A stretch of 64,000 nt of DNA from JAHEAO01 sp942492375 (GTDB lineage: Bacteria > Pseudomonadota > Alphaproteobacteria > Rhodobacterales > Rhodobacteraceae), in the NCBI GenBank assembly GCA_942492375.1, contig CALOEL010000007.1:186001-250000 (forward strand), written 5' to 3'. The translations under genes and the position numbers were made by a program. Positions within the stretch are counted from its first letter, which is position 1; each line of letters starts with the position of its first letter. Shown here piece by piece: positions 26,254 to 35,587 of this stretch. The notes below the pieces were generated by a model. The model was given only the letters and a program-made list of their open reading frames with translations, searched no databases and was not told the DNA's origin.

Positions 26254-26310
26254 CTTCATTGTCTTTCAAATATCCCCGCCGGAGGCAAGGCGACGCGGGC
26301 AAAGCCCGCG
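26254..26310 (-). repeat. Hairpin plus 33-nt repeat, copy B
   Basis: After the flavoprotein stop (minus strand) comes a CGCGGGC/GCCCGCG hairpin with a 3-nt loop (26294-26310), then a 33-nt element (26254-26286) beginning GCCTCCGGCGGGGATATTTG. The same 33-mer, with two differences, occurs at 39462-39494, also after a gene and behind hairpins. It looks like a 3'-end repeat family and may act in termination. Confidence 0.7.
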
Positions 26311-26320
26311 GCGCAAACCC

Positions 26321-28747
26321 TCAGGCCCGCATCCGGCTGCCATTGGCGTCGAACAGCGGCTGGCGCTGAAGCCGCGCGGGCAGCCGTGCGCCCAGCAATT
26401 CGATCTCCCAGCCCTCGTCGGTCTCGGCCAGGTCGCGCGGCACGTAGCCCATCGCGACCGACCGGGCTGACCCATGCGCATAGCCCCCCGAGGTCACCCA
26501 GCCCACGACCGACCCGGCGTGCCAGATCGGCTCGTCGCCGATCGCGTCGGCATCCTTCGCCTCCACTACGAACGACCGCAGCCGCAATCGGCCGCCATCC
26601 GCCCTGTCGGCCTTCGCCGCCGCCTTGCCGATGAACTCCGCGTCCTTCGAGAGCGCCACGAACCGGCCCAACTCCGCCTCGCAGGGCGTGTAGACGGGAC
26701 GGTATTCCCGCGCCCAGCCCCCGAAATTCTTCTCCAGCCGAAGCGCGTTCAGCGCCCGCAAGCCGAACGGCCGGACGCCAACAGGCTCACCGGCCCGCAT
26801 CAGGCTCTGCCAGATCGCCCGCTGATATTCGGGCCGCATCCAGATCTCATAGCCCAGATCGCCGGTGAAGCTGACCCGTCCGACCAGCGCCGGGGCCATG
26901 TCGATATCGATGTGCCGGATGTCCATGAACTTGAAGACCCCGGCGGAAACATCCGTATCCGTTACCTTTTCCAAGACATCCCGCGCTTTCGCCCCGGCAA
27001 TCGACAGCCCGCACATACCCGCACCAAGCGCCTCGACCCGCACCGAGCCGTCGCCCGGCAGATGCTGCAGGAACCAGCGCATGTGGTAATCCTCGGCAAT
27101 GCCGGACCCGGCGATGAAGAAATCGCCCTCGCCAAGCTTGGCCAGCGTGAAATCCCCGATCAGCTTGCCGTCATGCTTCAGCATCGGCGCCAGAACCATG
27201 CGGCCGGTTTCCGGCATCCGGCAGGCCAGCAGCCGGTCGAGCCAAGCTTCGGCCCCCTGACCCTTGACGCTGTATTTTGCGAATCCGGCAATCTCCATGA
27301 TTCCAACGTTCTGGCGGAGGTTCTTCGCTTCCTCTCCAACGGTTTCGAAATCGGTCGACCGGTGCCAGCTGAATTCGTCCCTTACACCTTCGGGCGCGAA
27401 CCACAACGCCTGCTCCAGCCCCCAACTTGCGCCGAACTGCGCGCCCTCGGCTTTCAGCAGGTCGTAGATCGGCGTCGTCTTCAGCGGGCGGCCCGCCGGC
27501 AATTCCTCGTTCGGGAAGCGGATCGAGAAACGGCGGCGGTAGTTTTCCTGCACCTTGGCACTGGTATAGGCGAGGCTGGCCCAGTCGCCGTAACGTGCGA
27601 CATCCATCGCGAAAACGTCGAAACCCGGATCGCCGTGGATCATCCAGTTGGCCAGCGCAAGCCCGACGCCGCCGCCCTGCGAAAAGCCCGCCATCACCCC
27701 GCAGGCCGACCACAGGCCGCGCACCCCCTTGATCGGCCCGACCAGCGGATTGCCGTCGGGCGCGAAGGTGAAGGGGCCGTTAATGATCTGCTTGATCCCG
27801 GCGTTCTGGAAGGCCGGAAAATGCTGGAAACCGACTTCAAGAGAGGGCGTTATCCTGTCGATATCAGGGGCTAAAAGCTCGTGCCCGAAGTCCCAGGGCG
27901 TGACCTTGGGCGACCACGGCTTGCCCGCCTTCTCGTAGGTGCCCATCAGCATCCCGCCGCGTTCCTGGCGCAGGTAAAGCTCGCCGTCGAAGTCGATCGC
28001 ATGGATCACCTCGCCGCCGGTCCTGGCGTTGGCCTCGGCTACTTCCGGCATGTCCTCGGTGATCAGATACATGTGCTCCATCGCCAGGATCGGCAGTTCC
28101 AGCCCGGCCATCCGCCCGACCTCGCGCGCCCAGAGCCCGGCGGCGTTGACGACATGTTCGGCCTGCACCTCGCCCTTGTCGGTCATCACCCGCCAGGTGC
28201 CGTCGGGGTTCTGGCGGAGATCCTCGACCTTGCAATGGGTCTCGATCTCGGCGCCCAGCTTGCGGGCCGACTTGGCATAGGCATAGGTGACGCCCGAGGG
28301 GTCAAGGTGGCCATCGACCACCGTGCGGACCGCGCCAATGAAACAGTCCGGGTCCAGAAGCGGCATCAACTCATGCGCTTCCTGCGGTGAGATCAGCTCG
28401 CATTCGATGTCCAGATAGCGGTTCTTCGCCACGATCCCCTTCATCCAGTCGAGCCGCGCCTCGGTCGCGGCCAGCATCACGCCGCCGGTCAGATGCACGC
28501 CGGTCGCCTGCCCAGACAGCTCCTCGATCTCGCGGTAGAGATCGATCGTGTATTTCTGCAGCTTGGCGACATTCGGATCGCCGTTGATCGTGTGCATCCC
28601 GCCCGCCGCGTGCCAGGTGCTGCCGCTGGTCAGTTCGGAGCGTTCCAGCAGCAGCGCGTCGGTCCAGCCTTCGCGGGCAAGGTGGTAAAGCACCGAGCAG
28701 CCGACGACTCCGCCACCGATGACGACGACTTTTGCGTGAGATTTCAT
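26321..28747 (-). CDS. FAD/GcvT two-domain demethylase (dimethylglycine/sarcosine dehydrogenase-like), copy 1
   Basis: An 808-residue protein. The N-terminal D-amino-acid-oxidase-type FAD domain has VVVIGGGVVGCSVLYHL, and the STWHAAGG histidine is where FAD is covalently attached in dimethylglycine and sarcosine dehydrogenases. From about residue 430 come GcvT N- and C-domains that bind tetrahydrofolate and trap the released methyl as methylene-THF. It oxidatively demethylates an N-methylated amine. It starts 3 nt after the stop of a closely similar paralog, so the pair arose by tandem duplication. The exact substrate is not readable. Confidence 0.88.
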   Translation of the reverse strand: MKSHAKVVVIGGGVVGCSVLYHLAREGWTDALLLERSELTSGSTWHAAGGMHTINGDPNVAKLQKYTIDLYREIEELSGQATGVHLTGGVMLAATEARLDWMKGIVAKNRYLDIECELISPQEAHELMPLLDPDCFIGAVRTVVDGHLDPSGVTYAYAKSARKLGAEIETHCKVEDLRQNPDGTWRVMTDKGEVQAEHVVNAAGLWAREVGRMAGLELPILAMEHMYLITEDMPEVAEANARTGGEVIHAIDFDGELYLRQERGGMLMGTYEKAGKPWSPKVTPWDFGHELLAPDIDRITPSLEVGFQHFPAFQNAGIKQIINGPFTFAPDGNPLVGPIKGVRGLWSACGVMAGFSQGGGVGLALANWMIHGDPGFDVFAMDVARYGDWASLAYTSAKVQENYRRRFSIRFPNEELPAGRPLKTTPIYDLLKAEGAQFGASWGLEQALWFAPEGVRDEFSWHRSTDFETVGEEAKNLRQNVGIMEIAGFAKYSVKGQGAEAWLDRLLACRMPETGRMVLAPMLKHDGKLIGDFTLAKLGEGDFFIAGSGIAEDYHMRWFLQHLPGDGSVRVEALGAGMCGLSIAGAKARDVLEKVTDTDVSAGVFKFMDIRHIDIDMAPALVGRVSFTGDLGYEIWMRPEYQRAIWQSLMRAGEPVGVRPFGLRALNALRLEKNFGGWAREYRPVYTPCEAELGRFVALSKDAEFIGKAAAKADRADGGRLRLRSFVVEAKDADAIGDEPIWHAGSVVGWVTSGGYAHGSARSVAMGYVPRDLAETDEGWEIELLGARLPARLQRQPLFDANGSRMRA

Positions 28748-28750
28748 CGG

Positions 28751-31159
28751 CTAGCCTCTCATCCTTGAAGCGTCGGCGTCGAACAGCGGGGTGCGGTGGA
28801 CGGTGGCCTTGCGGCGCTGGCCGAGGATTTCTATCGCGAAGGTGGCGCCATCCTCGATCCGGGTCCGCGGCAGGAAACCGAGGGCGACCGACTTGCCCGC
28901 GGCATGGGCATAGCCGCCCGAAGTGCAGAAACCGAGGACCGTGTCGCCGTCGAAGATCGGTTCATAGGCAACGACATCGGCATCGGCGGCATCGACGAGG
29001 AAGGTGGTCAACTGTCGATCGGGGGCTGCGTCGCGCAGTTTCAGCGCGGCGTCGCGGCCGATGAAGTCGTTCTTGCCCCAAGAGATGAAGCGGTCGAGGC
29101 CGGTTTCGGCGGGCGTGTAATCGGGGCGGTACTCGCGCATCCACGATCCGAAGCTCTTTTCCAGCCGCAGCGACATCATGGCCCGCATCCCGAAGGGCCG
29201 CATGCCGTGGTCGGCACCGGCGGCCGCCAGCGCCTGATAAAGCGCGACCTGGTGGTTGCGGTTACAGTAGATTTCATAGCCAAGGTCGCCGGTATAGCTG
29301 ATCCGGGCGACGACGACGGGGATGTGACCCACGGCAAGGTGCCGCACGGAAAGGAACGGCTGCGCCTTGGTCGAACAATCCGCGCCGGTGGCGGCGGCCA
29401 GAACCTCGCGCGCTTTCGGGCCTGCGATTTGGAAGCCGAGGCTTTCCTGGCTTACATTCCAGATATTTACGCCCTTTTCCTGATGTTGCAGGAACCAGCG
29501 CATGTGGTAGTTCTGCGCCGAGTAGCTGGCGGTCAGCTGCACCTGTTCCGCGCCAAGCCGCATCATCGTGAAGTCGCCGATGATCTTGCCCTTTTCGGAC
29601 AGCATCGGGGTCAGGGCGATCCGCCCGACCTCGGGGACGCGGTTGGCCATGATCCGGTTCAGCCAGTTCACCGCCTCGGGCCCTTCGACGACGTATTTGC
29701 CGAAGTTGTGGATTTCGTTGATGCCGACGCCGTTTCGGACTGCGCGGCATTCCTCGCCGACGATTTCATGCGCGTTGGAGCGGCGGAACGACGGCTCCTC
29801 GCGGCGCTCCGCTCCCTCTGGCGCGAAGTAGTTGACGTGTTCCATGCCGTAGCCCGAGCCGAAGACGGCGCGCTGAGCATCCCAAAGGCCGTAGGCGGGC
29901 GTGGTTTCCAGCGGGCGGGCGACCGGCAATTCCTCGTTCGGGTAGCTGATCGAGAACCGACGCTGGTAGTTTTCGGTGACCTTGAGGCGGGTCCAGTCCG
30001 GCCCGGTCCAGTCTCCGAAGCGGGCGATGTCCATCGCGAAGACGTCATTCTCGGATTCGCCGTGGACCATCCATTCCGACAAAGCCTTGCCGACGCCGCC
30101 GCCTTGCGAGAAGCCCGCCATCACCGCGCAGGCCGACCAGAGGCCGGGCTTGCCGGGGACCGGGCCGACCAGCGGGTTGCCGTCGGGGGCAAAGGTGAAG
30201 GGGCCGTTGATGATCTTCTTCATCGAGGCGCGGCCCAGCACCGGGTAGCGCTGGAACGCGGCCTCCAGCGGTTCGGCGACGCGGTCGAGGTCGTCGTTCA
30301 GCAGTTCATGGCCGAAGTCCCAAGGGGTGCCGTTCACCGCCCATGGCACGCATTTCTGCTCATAGATGCCGATGACCAATCCCTTGCCCTCTTGCCGCAG
30401 GTAGGTCTCGCCGCCGGGATCCATGACGTGCGGCAACTCCTTGCCGTGGCTCACAACTTCCGGAATCTCGTCGGTAACGAAATACTGATGTTCCATCGGA
30501 TGCAGCGGCAGGTAGACGCCGGCCATGGCACCCACCTCGCGCGCCCACAGGCCGGCGGCGTTGACCACGTGTTCGGCACGGATGGTGCCGGTTTCGGTCA
30601 CGACCTCCCATTCGCCGTTAACCGGCGTCAGCGCGGTGACGCGGGTGCGCAGGATGATCTCGGCCCCCGCCTTTTTCGCAGCGGTGGCATAGGCGTGGGT
30701 GGTGCCGTAGGGGTCGAGATGGCCGTCGAGCGGGTCGTAGAGGCCGCCCAGCACGCCAGTGACATCGGTGATGGGCGAGAGTTCGGCGATTTCCTCGGGC
30801 CCGACGATCTCGGTGTCGAGGCCCATGTAGCGGTGCTTGGCGCGTTCGGCCTTGAGGTAATCGAGCCGGTCGGGCGTGGTGGCGATGGTGACCCCGCCGA
30901 CATGGTGCAGGCCGCAGGACTGGCCGGTCAGTTCCTCAAGTTCCCGGTAAAGCCGGATCGTGTAGCCTTGCAGCGCGGCCATGTTGGTGTCGGAATTGAG
31001 CGTGTGAAAGCCGCCCGCCGCGTGCCAGGTCGAGCCGCTGGTCAATTCCGAGCGTTCGATCAGAACAACGTCCGTCCAGCCGAGTTTTGTCAGGTGGTAA
31101 AGCACCGAACAGCCGACGACGCCGCCGCCGATCACCACTACCCTTGCGGTTTTCCGCAT
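28751..31159 (-). CDS. FAD/GcvT two-domain demethylase (dimethylglycine/sarcosine dehydrogenase-like), copy 2
   Basis: An 802-residue paralog of the next gene. It has the same Rossmann motif, the STWHAAGGFHTLN flavin-attachment histidine, the MAGFSQGGGVGKALSEWM motif, and GcvT domains including GDFTMMRLG and ISYTGDLGYEIY. It is preceded by AAGGGGAG and lies 10 nt after the small unknown gene that overlaps the Rieske oxygenase. The Rieske enzyme would remove a methyl from a quaternary amine, and the two flavoproteins the next ones. Confidence 0.88.
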   Translation of the reverse strand: MRKTARVVVIGGGVVGCSVLYHLTKLGWTDVVLIERSELTSGSTWHAAGGFHTLNSDTNMAALQGYTIRLYRELEELTGQSCGLHHVGGVTIATTPDRLDYLKAERAKHRYMGLDTEIVGPEEIAELSPITDVTGVLGGLYDPLDGHLDPYGTTHAYATAAKKAGAEIILRTRVTALTPVNGEWEVVTETGTIRAEHVVNAAGLWAREVGAMAGVYLPLHPMEHQYFVTDEIPEVVSHGKELPHVMDPGGETYLRQEGKGLVIGIYEQKCVPWAVNGTPWDFGHELLNDDLDRVAEPLEAAFQRYPVLGRASMKKIINGPFTFAPDGNPLVGPVPGKPGLWSACAVMAGFSQGGGVGKALSEWMVHGESENDVFAMDIARFGDWTGPDWTRLKVTENYQRRFSISYPNEELPVARPLETTPAYGLWDAQRAVFGSGYGMEHVNYFAPEGAERREEPSFRRSNAHEIVGEECRAVRNGVGINEIHNFGKYVVEGPEAVNWLNRIMANRVPEVGRIALTPMLSEKGKIIGDFTMMRLGAEQVQLTASYSAQNYHMRWFLQHQEKGVNIWNVSQESLGFQIAGPKAREVLAAATGADCSTKAQPFLSVRHLAVGHIPVVVARISYTGDLGYEIYCNRNHQVALYQALAAAGADHGMRPFGMRAMMSLRLEKSFGSWMREYRPDYTPAETGLDRFISWGKNDFIGRDAALKLRDAAPDRQLTTFLVDAADADVVAYEPIFDGDTVLGFCTSGGYAHAAGKSVALGFLPRTRIEDGATFAIEILGQRRKATVHRTPLFDADASRMRG

Positions 31160-31169
31160 CGTACTCCCC

Positions 31170-31403
31170 TTATTCCTCTCGTCCCTGTGCCTTCAGCCGC
31201 GCATGTAGGTCACGCGCCTCTGGTGCACCGACATCGAGCGCAAAAACATAGGCGTGAGTCAAATAAAAACACGCCGCATCAATATCTTGTGCTGCTTCCC
31301 TCATGTCTGATGCCTGAGTATAAAGCTCAATCAAGGCGCGCTTGTCGCCACACTCATGCGCGGCCAGAAGCTGCCGGTCCAGCAGGCTTTCATTCGGCGG
31401 CAA
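31170..31403 (-). CDS. Small unknown protein coupled to the Rieske oxygenase
   Basis: A 77-residue, probably all-helical protein that I do not recognise. Residues 8-70 resemble a pair of helical hairpins (LLAAHECGDKRALIELY, DAACFYLTHAYVFALDV), loosely TPR- or SEL1-like. It starts at TTG 31403 with GGAGGG just upstream and overlaps the Rieske stop by 14 nt, so translation is coupled. The position between oxygenase and flavoproteins suggests an accessory or assembly subunit; this is inference. Confidence 0.65.
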   Translation of the reverse strand: MPPNESLLDRQLLAAHECGDKRALIELYTQASDMREAAQDIDAACFYLTHAYVFALDVGAPEARDLHARLKAQGREE

Positions 31404-32550
31404 GATCCCTCCCGCTTAGCTGACTGGCGACCCAATGGTGAAAGAGATGCGTCGGTCCGTCCATCACTGGGCTGAACTTGCCGCCATCGAAATAGCGGCC
31501 CGACCGGCCTTTCTGCATGCCTTCGACAACGAACACGTCCTCTTTCAGAACGCCTTCCCAAAGGGTTTTGTTTTTTTCACGCAGATCGGCGAATTCCGCG
31601 CCGATAGCTTCTTCGCTGGCGTAATAAAGCTCGATATGCTCGATCGTCCGGTCCTTGGCCTTGGGTTCAAGGATCAGCGCATAGGCATGATCGCGATGTG
31701 CGGCCAGCAGCACATTGGGATACAGCGCGATATATTCGGCGCCTGCATTCCATTTGTCGCTGAGGCCGCTGAAATCGGGAAAGCCGCGTCCGTCCGTGGC
31801 AATCGTTGGACGGTAGACATAGGTGCCCTGCCCCGAAAAGCATCCGGGTTCTTCGATGTGATAGTGATCCTCCAGCCGCGAGTAGCTGTTCAGGCCGGGA
31901 TGGATCCACGGCAGGTGATAGCTCTCGCAGTAATTCTCGACGCCGAGTTTCCAGTTGCAGGCGATATCGAACTTGAAGGAACTGTCGGCCCCGGCATGAT
32001 ACAGTTTCTGGCCTTCGAATTCCTGCCACCGGGCAATCGCCTCGGCTGCATAGGTTGTGAAGTCCGGCGCATTCGCGTTGATGTTGACGAAAACGATATC
32101 CCGCCAGACATGGCTGCGGATTTTCACAAGGCCGAGTTCGTCGCGCCTGATCTCTTCGTGGGTGTTGTGCCCCGGCCCGCCGACATGCGGTGTGGCGACC
32201 AACTCGCCCGTCAGCGCGTAACACCAGGAATGGTAAGGGCAGCGGATCACGCCGCCGACCTTCTTCTTCTCCTCGACCAGGATCATTCCGCGGTGGCGGC
32301 AGGTGTTCTGGTAGACCCGCACAACCTCGTCCCTGCCGCGCACCACGACCAGCGGCATTCCAAGGAAATCCACAGGCATCGCATCGCCCGCTTCCGGCAC
32401 GTCCTTGGCAAAGCCGATTGCCGACCAGTTGTCGAACAGAATGCGATCGCGCTCGATCGCGAAGACCTCGTCCGAAACATAGTGATCGTTCGGAAGACCC
32501 CGGGCAGAAGCGACCTGAGTCAGCACACCAGACAAATCCTGAAGAGTCAT
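31390..32550 (-). CDS. Rieske non-haem iron oxygenase alpha subunit, quaternary-amine N-demethylase type
   Basis: A 386-residue aromatic-ring-hydroxylating-type oxygenase. The Rieske cluster motifs are CRHRG and CPYHSWCY. The catalytic iron motif is ENYCESYHLPWIHPG, with the bridging region before it. Overall it resembles the glycine betaine/stachydrine/carnitine monooxygenase group, which demethylates quaternary amines. The start at 32550 (MTLQDLSGVL) was taken because the upstream extension is not family-like. No ferredoxin reductase subunit is adjacent; electrons must come from elsewhere. Confidence 0.88.
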   Translation of the reverse strand: MTLQDLSGVLTQVASARGLPNDHYVSDEVFAIERDRILFDNWSAIGFAKDVPEAGDAMPVDFLGMPLVVVRGRDEVVRVYQNTCRHRGMILVEEKKKVGGVIRCPYHSWCYALTGELVATPHVGGPGHNTHEEIRRDELGLVKIRSHVWRDIVFVNINANAPDFTTYAAEAIARWQEFEGQKLYHAGADSSFKFDIACNWKLGVENYCESYHLPWIHPGLNSYSRLEDHYHIEEPGCFSGQGTYVYRPTIATDGRGFPDFSGLSDKWNAGAEYIALYPNVLLAAHRDHAYALILEPKAKDRTIEHIELYYASEEAIGAEFADLREKNKTLWEGVLKEDVFVVEGMQKGRSGRYFDGGKFSPVMDGPTHLFHHWVASQLSGRDLAAE

Positions 32551-32740
32551 GCGCCTGCTCCCGGCTGAAGGCGGAACTACCAACATGCTGCGGATCTTTG
32601 CCCGCCGCCGCAGCAACGAGGGCGACAGGGACTGTTCTGGCCGCGACACGATCCGTCGCTTATGCCGTCGCCACTGTGCGATTGCGACCGGGTCGCGTTC
32701 CCGGCATTCTGCCCGGCGGAGCAGACAGGAGCGGACGCGG

Positions 32741-33304
32741 ATGACCGGGACATGGACGGAAATGACCGAAGCCTTCCTCGACCGGATATGGGAGGAGTTG
32801 TCCGAGCGCGACCACCCTCGCGGTGGTCACCCCGGACTGCTGACCTTGGCCACCACCGGTGCGGATGGCGGGCCGGAATTGCGCCAGCTCATCTTGCGCA
32901 AGGCAGACCGCGCAACGGCGCGGCTGACGGTCTTCACGGATGCCGCGACGCCGAAGGTTGCGCAGATCCGGTCCGAGAACCGCATTGCAGTGCTGCTGTG
33001 GAATGCTGACGCCCAATTGCAGATCCGTGCGCGGGGATCGGCCGAAGTGACTTCGGGCGCCGGTGCCGCGGCGGATTGGGTCCGCATCGAGCCTGCGCAG
33101 CGCGGCAATTACGGCACCCAGCCCGTGCCGGGAACTCCGATTGCCTCGGCCGATGGGTACCGGAGGGTTCCGGACCCCGAGCGGCTGGCGATTATCGACA
33201 TCACGCTGGACGAAATCGACGCGGTGCATCTGGGGCGACCCAGCCATCGCCGCGCCGTCTTCAGCCGACAGTCGGGCTGGGCAGGCGAATGGGTCGCGCC
33301 CTGA
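32741..33304 (+). CDS. Pyridoxamine 5'-phosphate oxidase-family flavin protein
   Basis: A 187-residue split-barrel FMN-binding protein with LRQLILRKADRA, VAQIRSENRIAVLLW and a C-terminal RAVFSRQSGWAGEWVAP segment. This is the PNPOx-related FMN-binding family, not necessarily PdxH itself. The start at 32741 has CAGGAG upstream. It is divergent from the Rieske gene, with 190 nt between starts in which I saw no clear site. Confidence 0.8.
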   Translation: MTGTWTEMTEAFLDRIWEELSERDHPRGGHPGLLTLATTGADGGPELRQLILRKADRATARLTVFTDAATPKVAQIRSENRIAVLLWNADAQLQIRARGSAEVTSGAGAAADWVRIEPAQRGNYGTQPVPGTPIASADGYRRVPDPERLAIIDITLDEIDAVHLGRPSHRRAVFSRQSGWAGEWVAP

Positions 33305-33366
33305 GCCCGCCCCTCGCCTTCGCCGAAGGAAGCCAGTAAGGCTTGCCGCGGAATTCGGAGTAAGCG

Positions 33367-35550
33367 ATGCGGACACCCCTGCCCCTGACCCGCGAACTGC
33401 TGCTGATCGGCGGCGGCCATGCGCATGCCCTGGTGCTGCGGATGTGGGGGATGAAGCCGCTGCCGGGGGTCCGCGTGACGGTTGTGAATCCCGATCCGAC
33501 CGCGCCCTATACCGGAATGCTGCCGGGTCATGTCGCGGGCCATTACGAACGGCAGAATCTCGAGATCGACATCGTCCGGCTGGCGCGGTTCGCCGGGGCG
33601 CGGCTCATCCTCGACCGCGCGGTGGGGCTCGATCCGGACGCAAGACAGGTGACGCTGGCAGGGGGTCGTGTGTTGCCGTACGACGCGGTCTCGATCGATA
33701 TCGGCATCACCTCTGACCTGCCCGACCTGCCGGGCTTCTGCGAACATGCGATCGCCGCGAAGCCGCTCGATACCTTCGCCGAAGCCTGGTCGCGGTTCCG
33801 TGATGAGGTGGCGGCGGGGCGCTGCCCGGCCGAGATCGCGGTGATCGGCGGTGGCGTCGGCGGCGTCGAACTGAGCATGGCGATGCGTCACGCGCTGAAA
33901 GAGGATGGCGCCAGGGACATCCACGTCACCCTGATCGACCGCAGCGCGATCCTGACGGGCTTGCCGAAGGGCTCCGCCCTGACGCTTCGCCAGGCGCTCG
34001 ACCAGCGCGACATCGGCGTGATGGAAAACACGACACCGACCGAGATCAACCACGATGGCGTAGTGCTTGCCGACGGCAGCCGGATTTCATCGCGGTTCAC
34101 CGTCGGGGTCGCCGGCGCCCGGCCACAGGATTGGCTGCGGGATACCGGCCTCGACCTGCACGATGGCTTTGTAAGCGTCGATGCCACCCTGAGGGCGATC
34201 GGCCGGGACTCGGTCTTCGCCGTCGGCGACACGGCCCACCTTTCCCATGCGCCGCGCCCGAAAGCCGGTGTCTTCGCCGTACGCCAGGCGCCGGTTCTCT
34301 TCGACAATCTTAGGGCGGTGCTGTCGGGCGGCACGCCGAGGCAGTATGACCCACAGAGCGATTACCTGAAACTGATCTCGATGGGCGGCAAGGTCGCCGT
34401 GGCGGATTGGCGTGGGATGCATATGAAGGGCCGCTGGCTCTGGCTTTGGAAAAACCGGATCGACCGGAAGTTCATGGACAAGTTTCAGGACCTTAGGCCG
34501 ATGCCCTCGTTACCCTTGCCAAATCCGCATGCGCTGGGGCTGGCCGAGGCACAGGGATCGAAACCGATGTGCGGCGGCTGCGGCGCGAAAGTCGGCGCGG
34601 ATGCGCTGGGTCGGGTTCTTGCCGGGCTCGCCCAACCCGAGCGGGCGGATGTGCTGTCCCGACCCGGCGACGATGCGGCGGTGCTGACGGGTCCCGACGA
34701 CCGCAGGATGGTCATCACCACCGATCATCTGCGCGCGGTGACCGAGGACCCCTGGCTGATGGCCCGTATCGCTGCGGTTCACGCGCTTGGCGATATCTGG
34801 GCGATGGGCGCCACGCCGCAGGCGGCGCTGGCAACGGTGATCCTGCCGCGCCTGTCAGGCGACATGCAGCGGGACTGGCTGGCAGAGATCATGCAGGCGG
34901 CGAGCGAGGTCTTTGCGGCCGAGGGCGCCCCGGTGGTCGGCGGGCACAGTTCGATCGGATCGGAGCTGACGATCGGCTTCACCGTGACAGGTTTGGCATC
35001 GGGCGATCCGGTGGGGCTGACCGGCGCGCGGCCGGGCGACGTTCTTGTCCTGACACGTCCCATCGGGTCCGGCACCATCCTGGCGGCGGAGATGGCGCTC
35101 GAGGCGCGCGGCGCATGGGTTGCGGCGGCGCTGCGGGTGATGGCGACGCCGCAGAGCGGGGCTGCCGCTTTGCTAAGCCGGGCGCATGCCATGACGGATG
35201 TTACCGGCTTCGGTCTGGCCGGCCATGCACAGAATATCGCGCGGGCTTCGGATGTCGGCCTGGAGATCGACCTGGAGTCCATACCGCTATTCGACGGTGC
35301 CGAGATCCTGGCCGGTGCAGGTATCCGGTCGACGATATATGACGACAACCGTGCCAACTGTTCTGGGATCGTCACCGATGGCAGCGCAAGGTCGGAGTTG
35401 CTGTTCGATCCGCAAACTTCCGGCGGACTGCTGGCCGCGGTGCCCGAAGCCTCGTTCGCCGCGCTGGAGCAGGAATTCCGCAAGGCCGGGCTGCCGCTCT
35501 GGCGGATCGGCCACTGCATTGCCGGGCCGGGACTGGTGCGGCTGGTCTAG
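33367..35550 (+). CDS. selD: Selenide, water dikinase SelD fused to an N-terminal NADH-dehydrogenase-like FAD domain
   Basis: A 727-residue fusion. Residues 1 to about 380 are a pyridine-nucleotide-disulfide oxidoreductase (LLIGGGHAHALVLRMWG, VIGGGVGGVELSMAM). Residues from about 400 are SelD, with CGGCGAKVGADALGRVL, DDAAVLTGPDDRRMVITTD and GGHSSIGSELTIGF. The active-site residue is cysteine, not selenocysteine. SelD makes selenophosphate; the flavin domain may supply reduced selenium. The partner mnmH is convergent, 37 nt away. Confidence 0.93.
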   Translation: MRTPLPLTRELLLIGGGHAHALVLRMWGMKPLPGVRVTVVNPDPTAPYTGMLPGHVAGHYERQNLEIDIVRLARFAGARLILDRAVGLDPDARQVTLAGGRVLPYDAVSIDIGITSDLPDLPGFCEHAIAAKPLDTFAEAWSRFRDEVAAGRCPAEIAVIGGGVGGVELSMAMRHALKEDGARDIHVTLIDRSAILTGLPKGSALTLRQALDQRDIGVMENTTPTEINHDGVVLADGSRISSRFTVGVAGARPQDWLRDTGLDLHDGFVSVDATLRAIGRDSVFAVGDTAHLSHAPRPKAGVFAVRQAPVLFDNLRAVLSGGTPRQYDPQSDYLKLISMGGKVAVADWRGMHMKGRWLWLWKNRIDRKFMDKFQDLRPMPSLPLPNPHALGLAEAQGSKPMCGGCGAKVGADALGRVLAGLAQPERADVLSRPGDDAAVLTGPDDRRMVITTDHLRAVTEDPWLMARIAAVHALGDIWAMGATPQAALATVILPRLSGDMQRDWLAEIMQAASEVFAAEGAPVVGGHSSIGSELTIGFTVTGLASGDPVGLTGARPGDVLVLTRPIGSGTILAAEMALEARGAWVAAALRVMATPQSGAAALLSRAHAMTDVTGFGLAGHAQNIARASDVGLEIDLESIPLFDGAEILAGAGIRSTIYDDNRANCSGIVTDGSARSELLFDPQTSGGLLAAVPEASFAALEQEFRKAGLPLWRIGHCIAGPGLVRLV

Positions 35551-35587
35551 CTATTGCAGTTTCGAGGCACGTCGCCGAACGGCCGCG

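Noticed and set aside
28796..31423. Long plus-strand open frame (875 codons)
   Set aside because: It is antisense to the second FAD/GcvT flavoprotein and the small unknown gene; no motifs.
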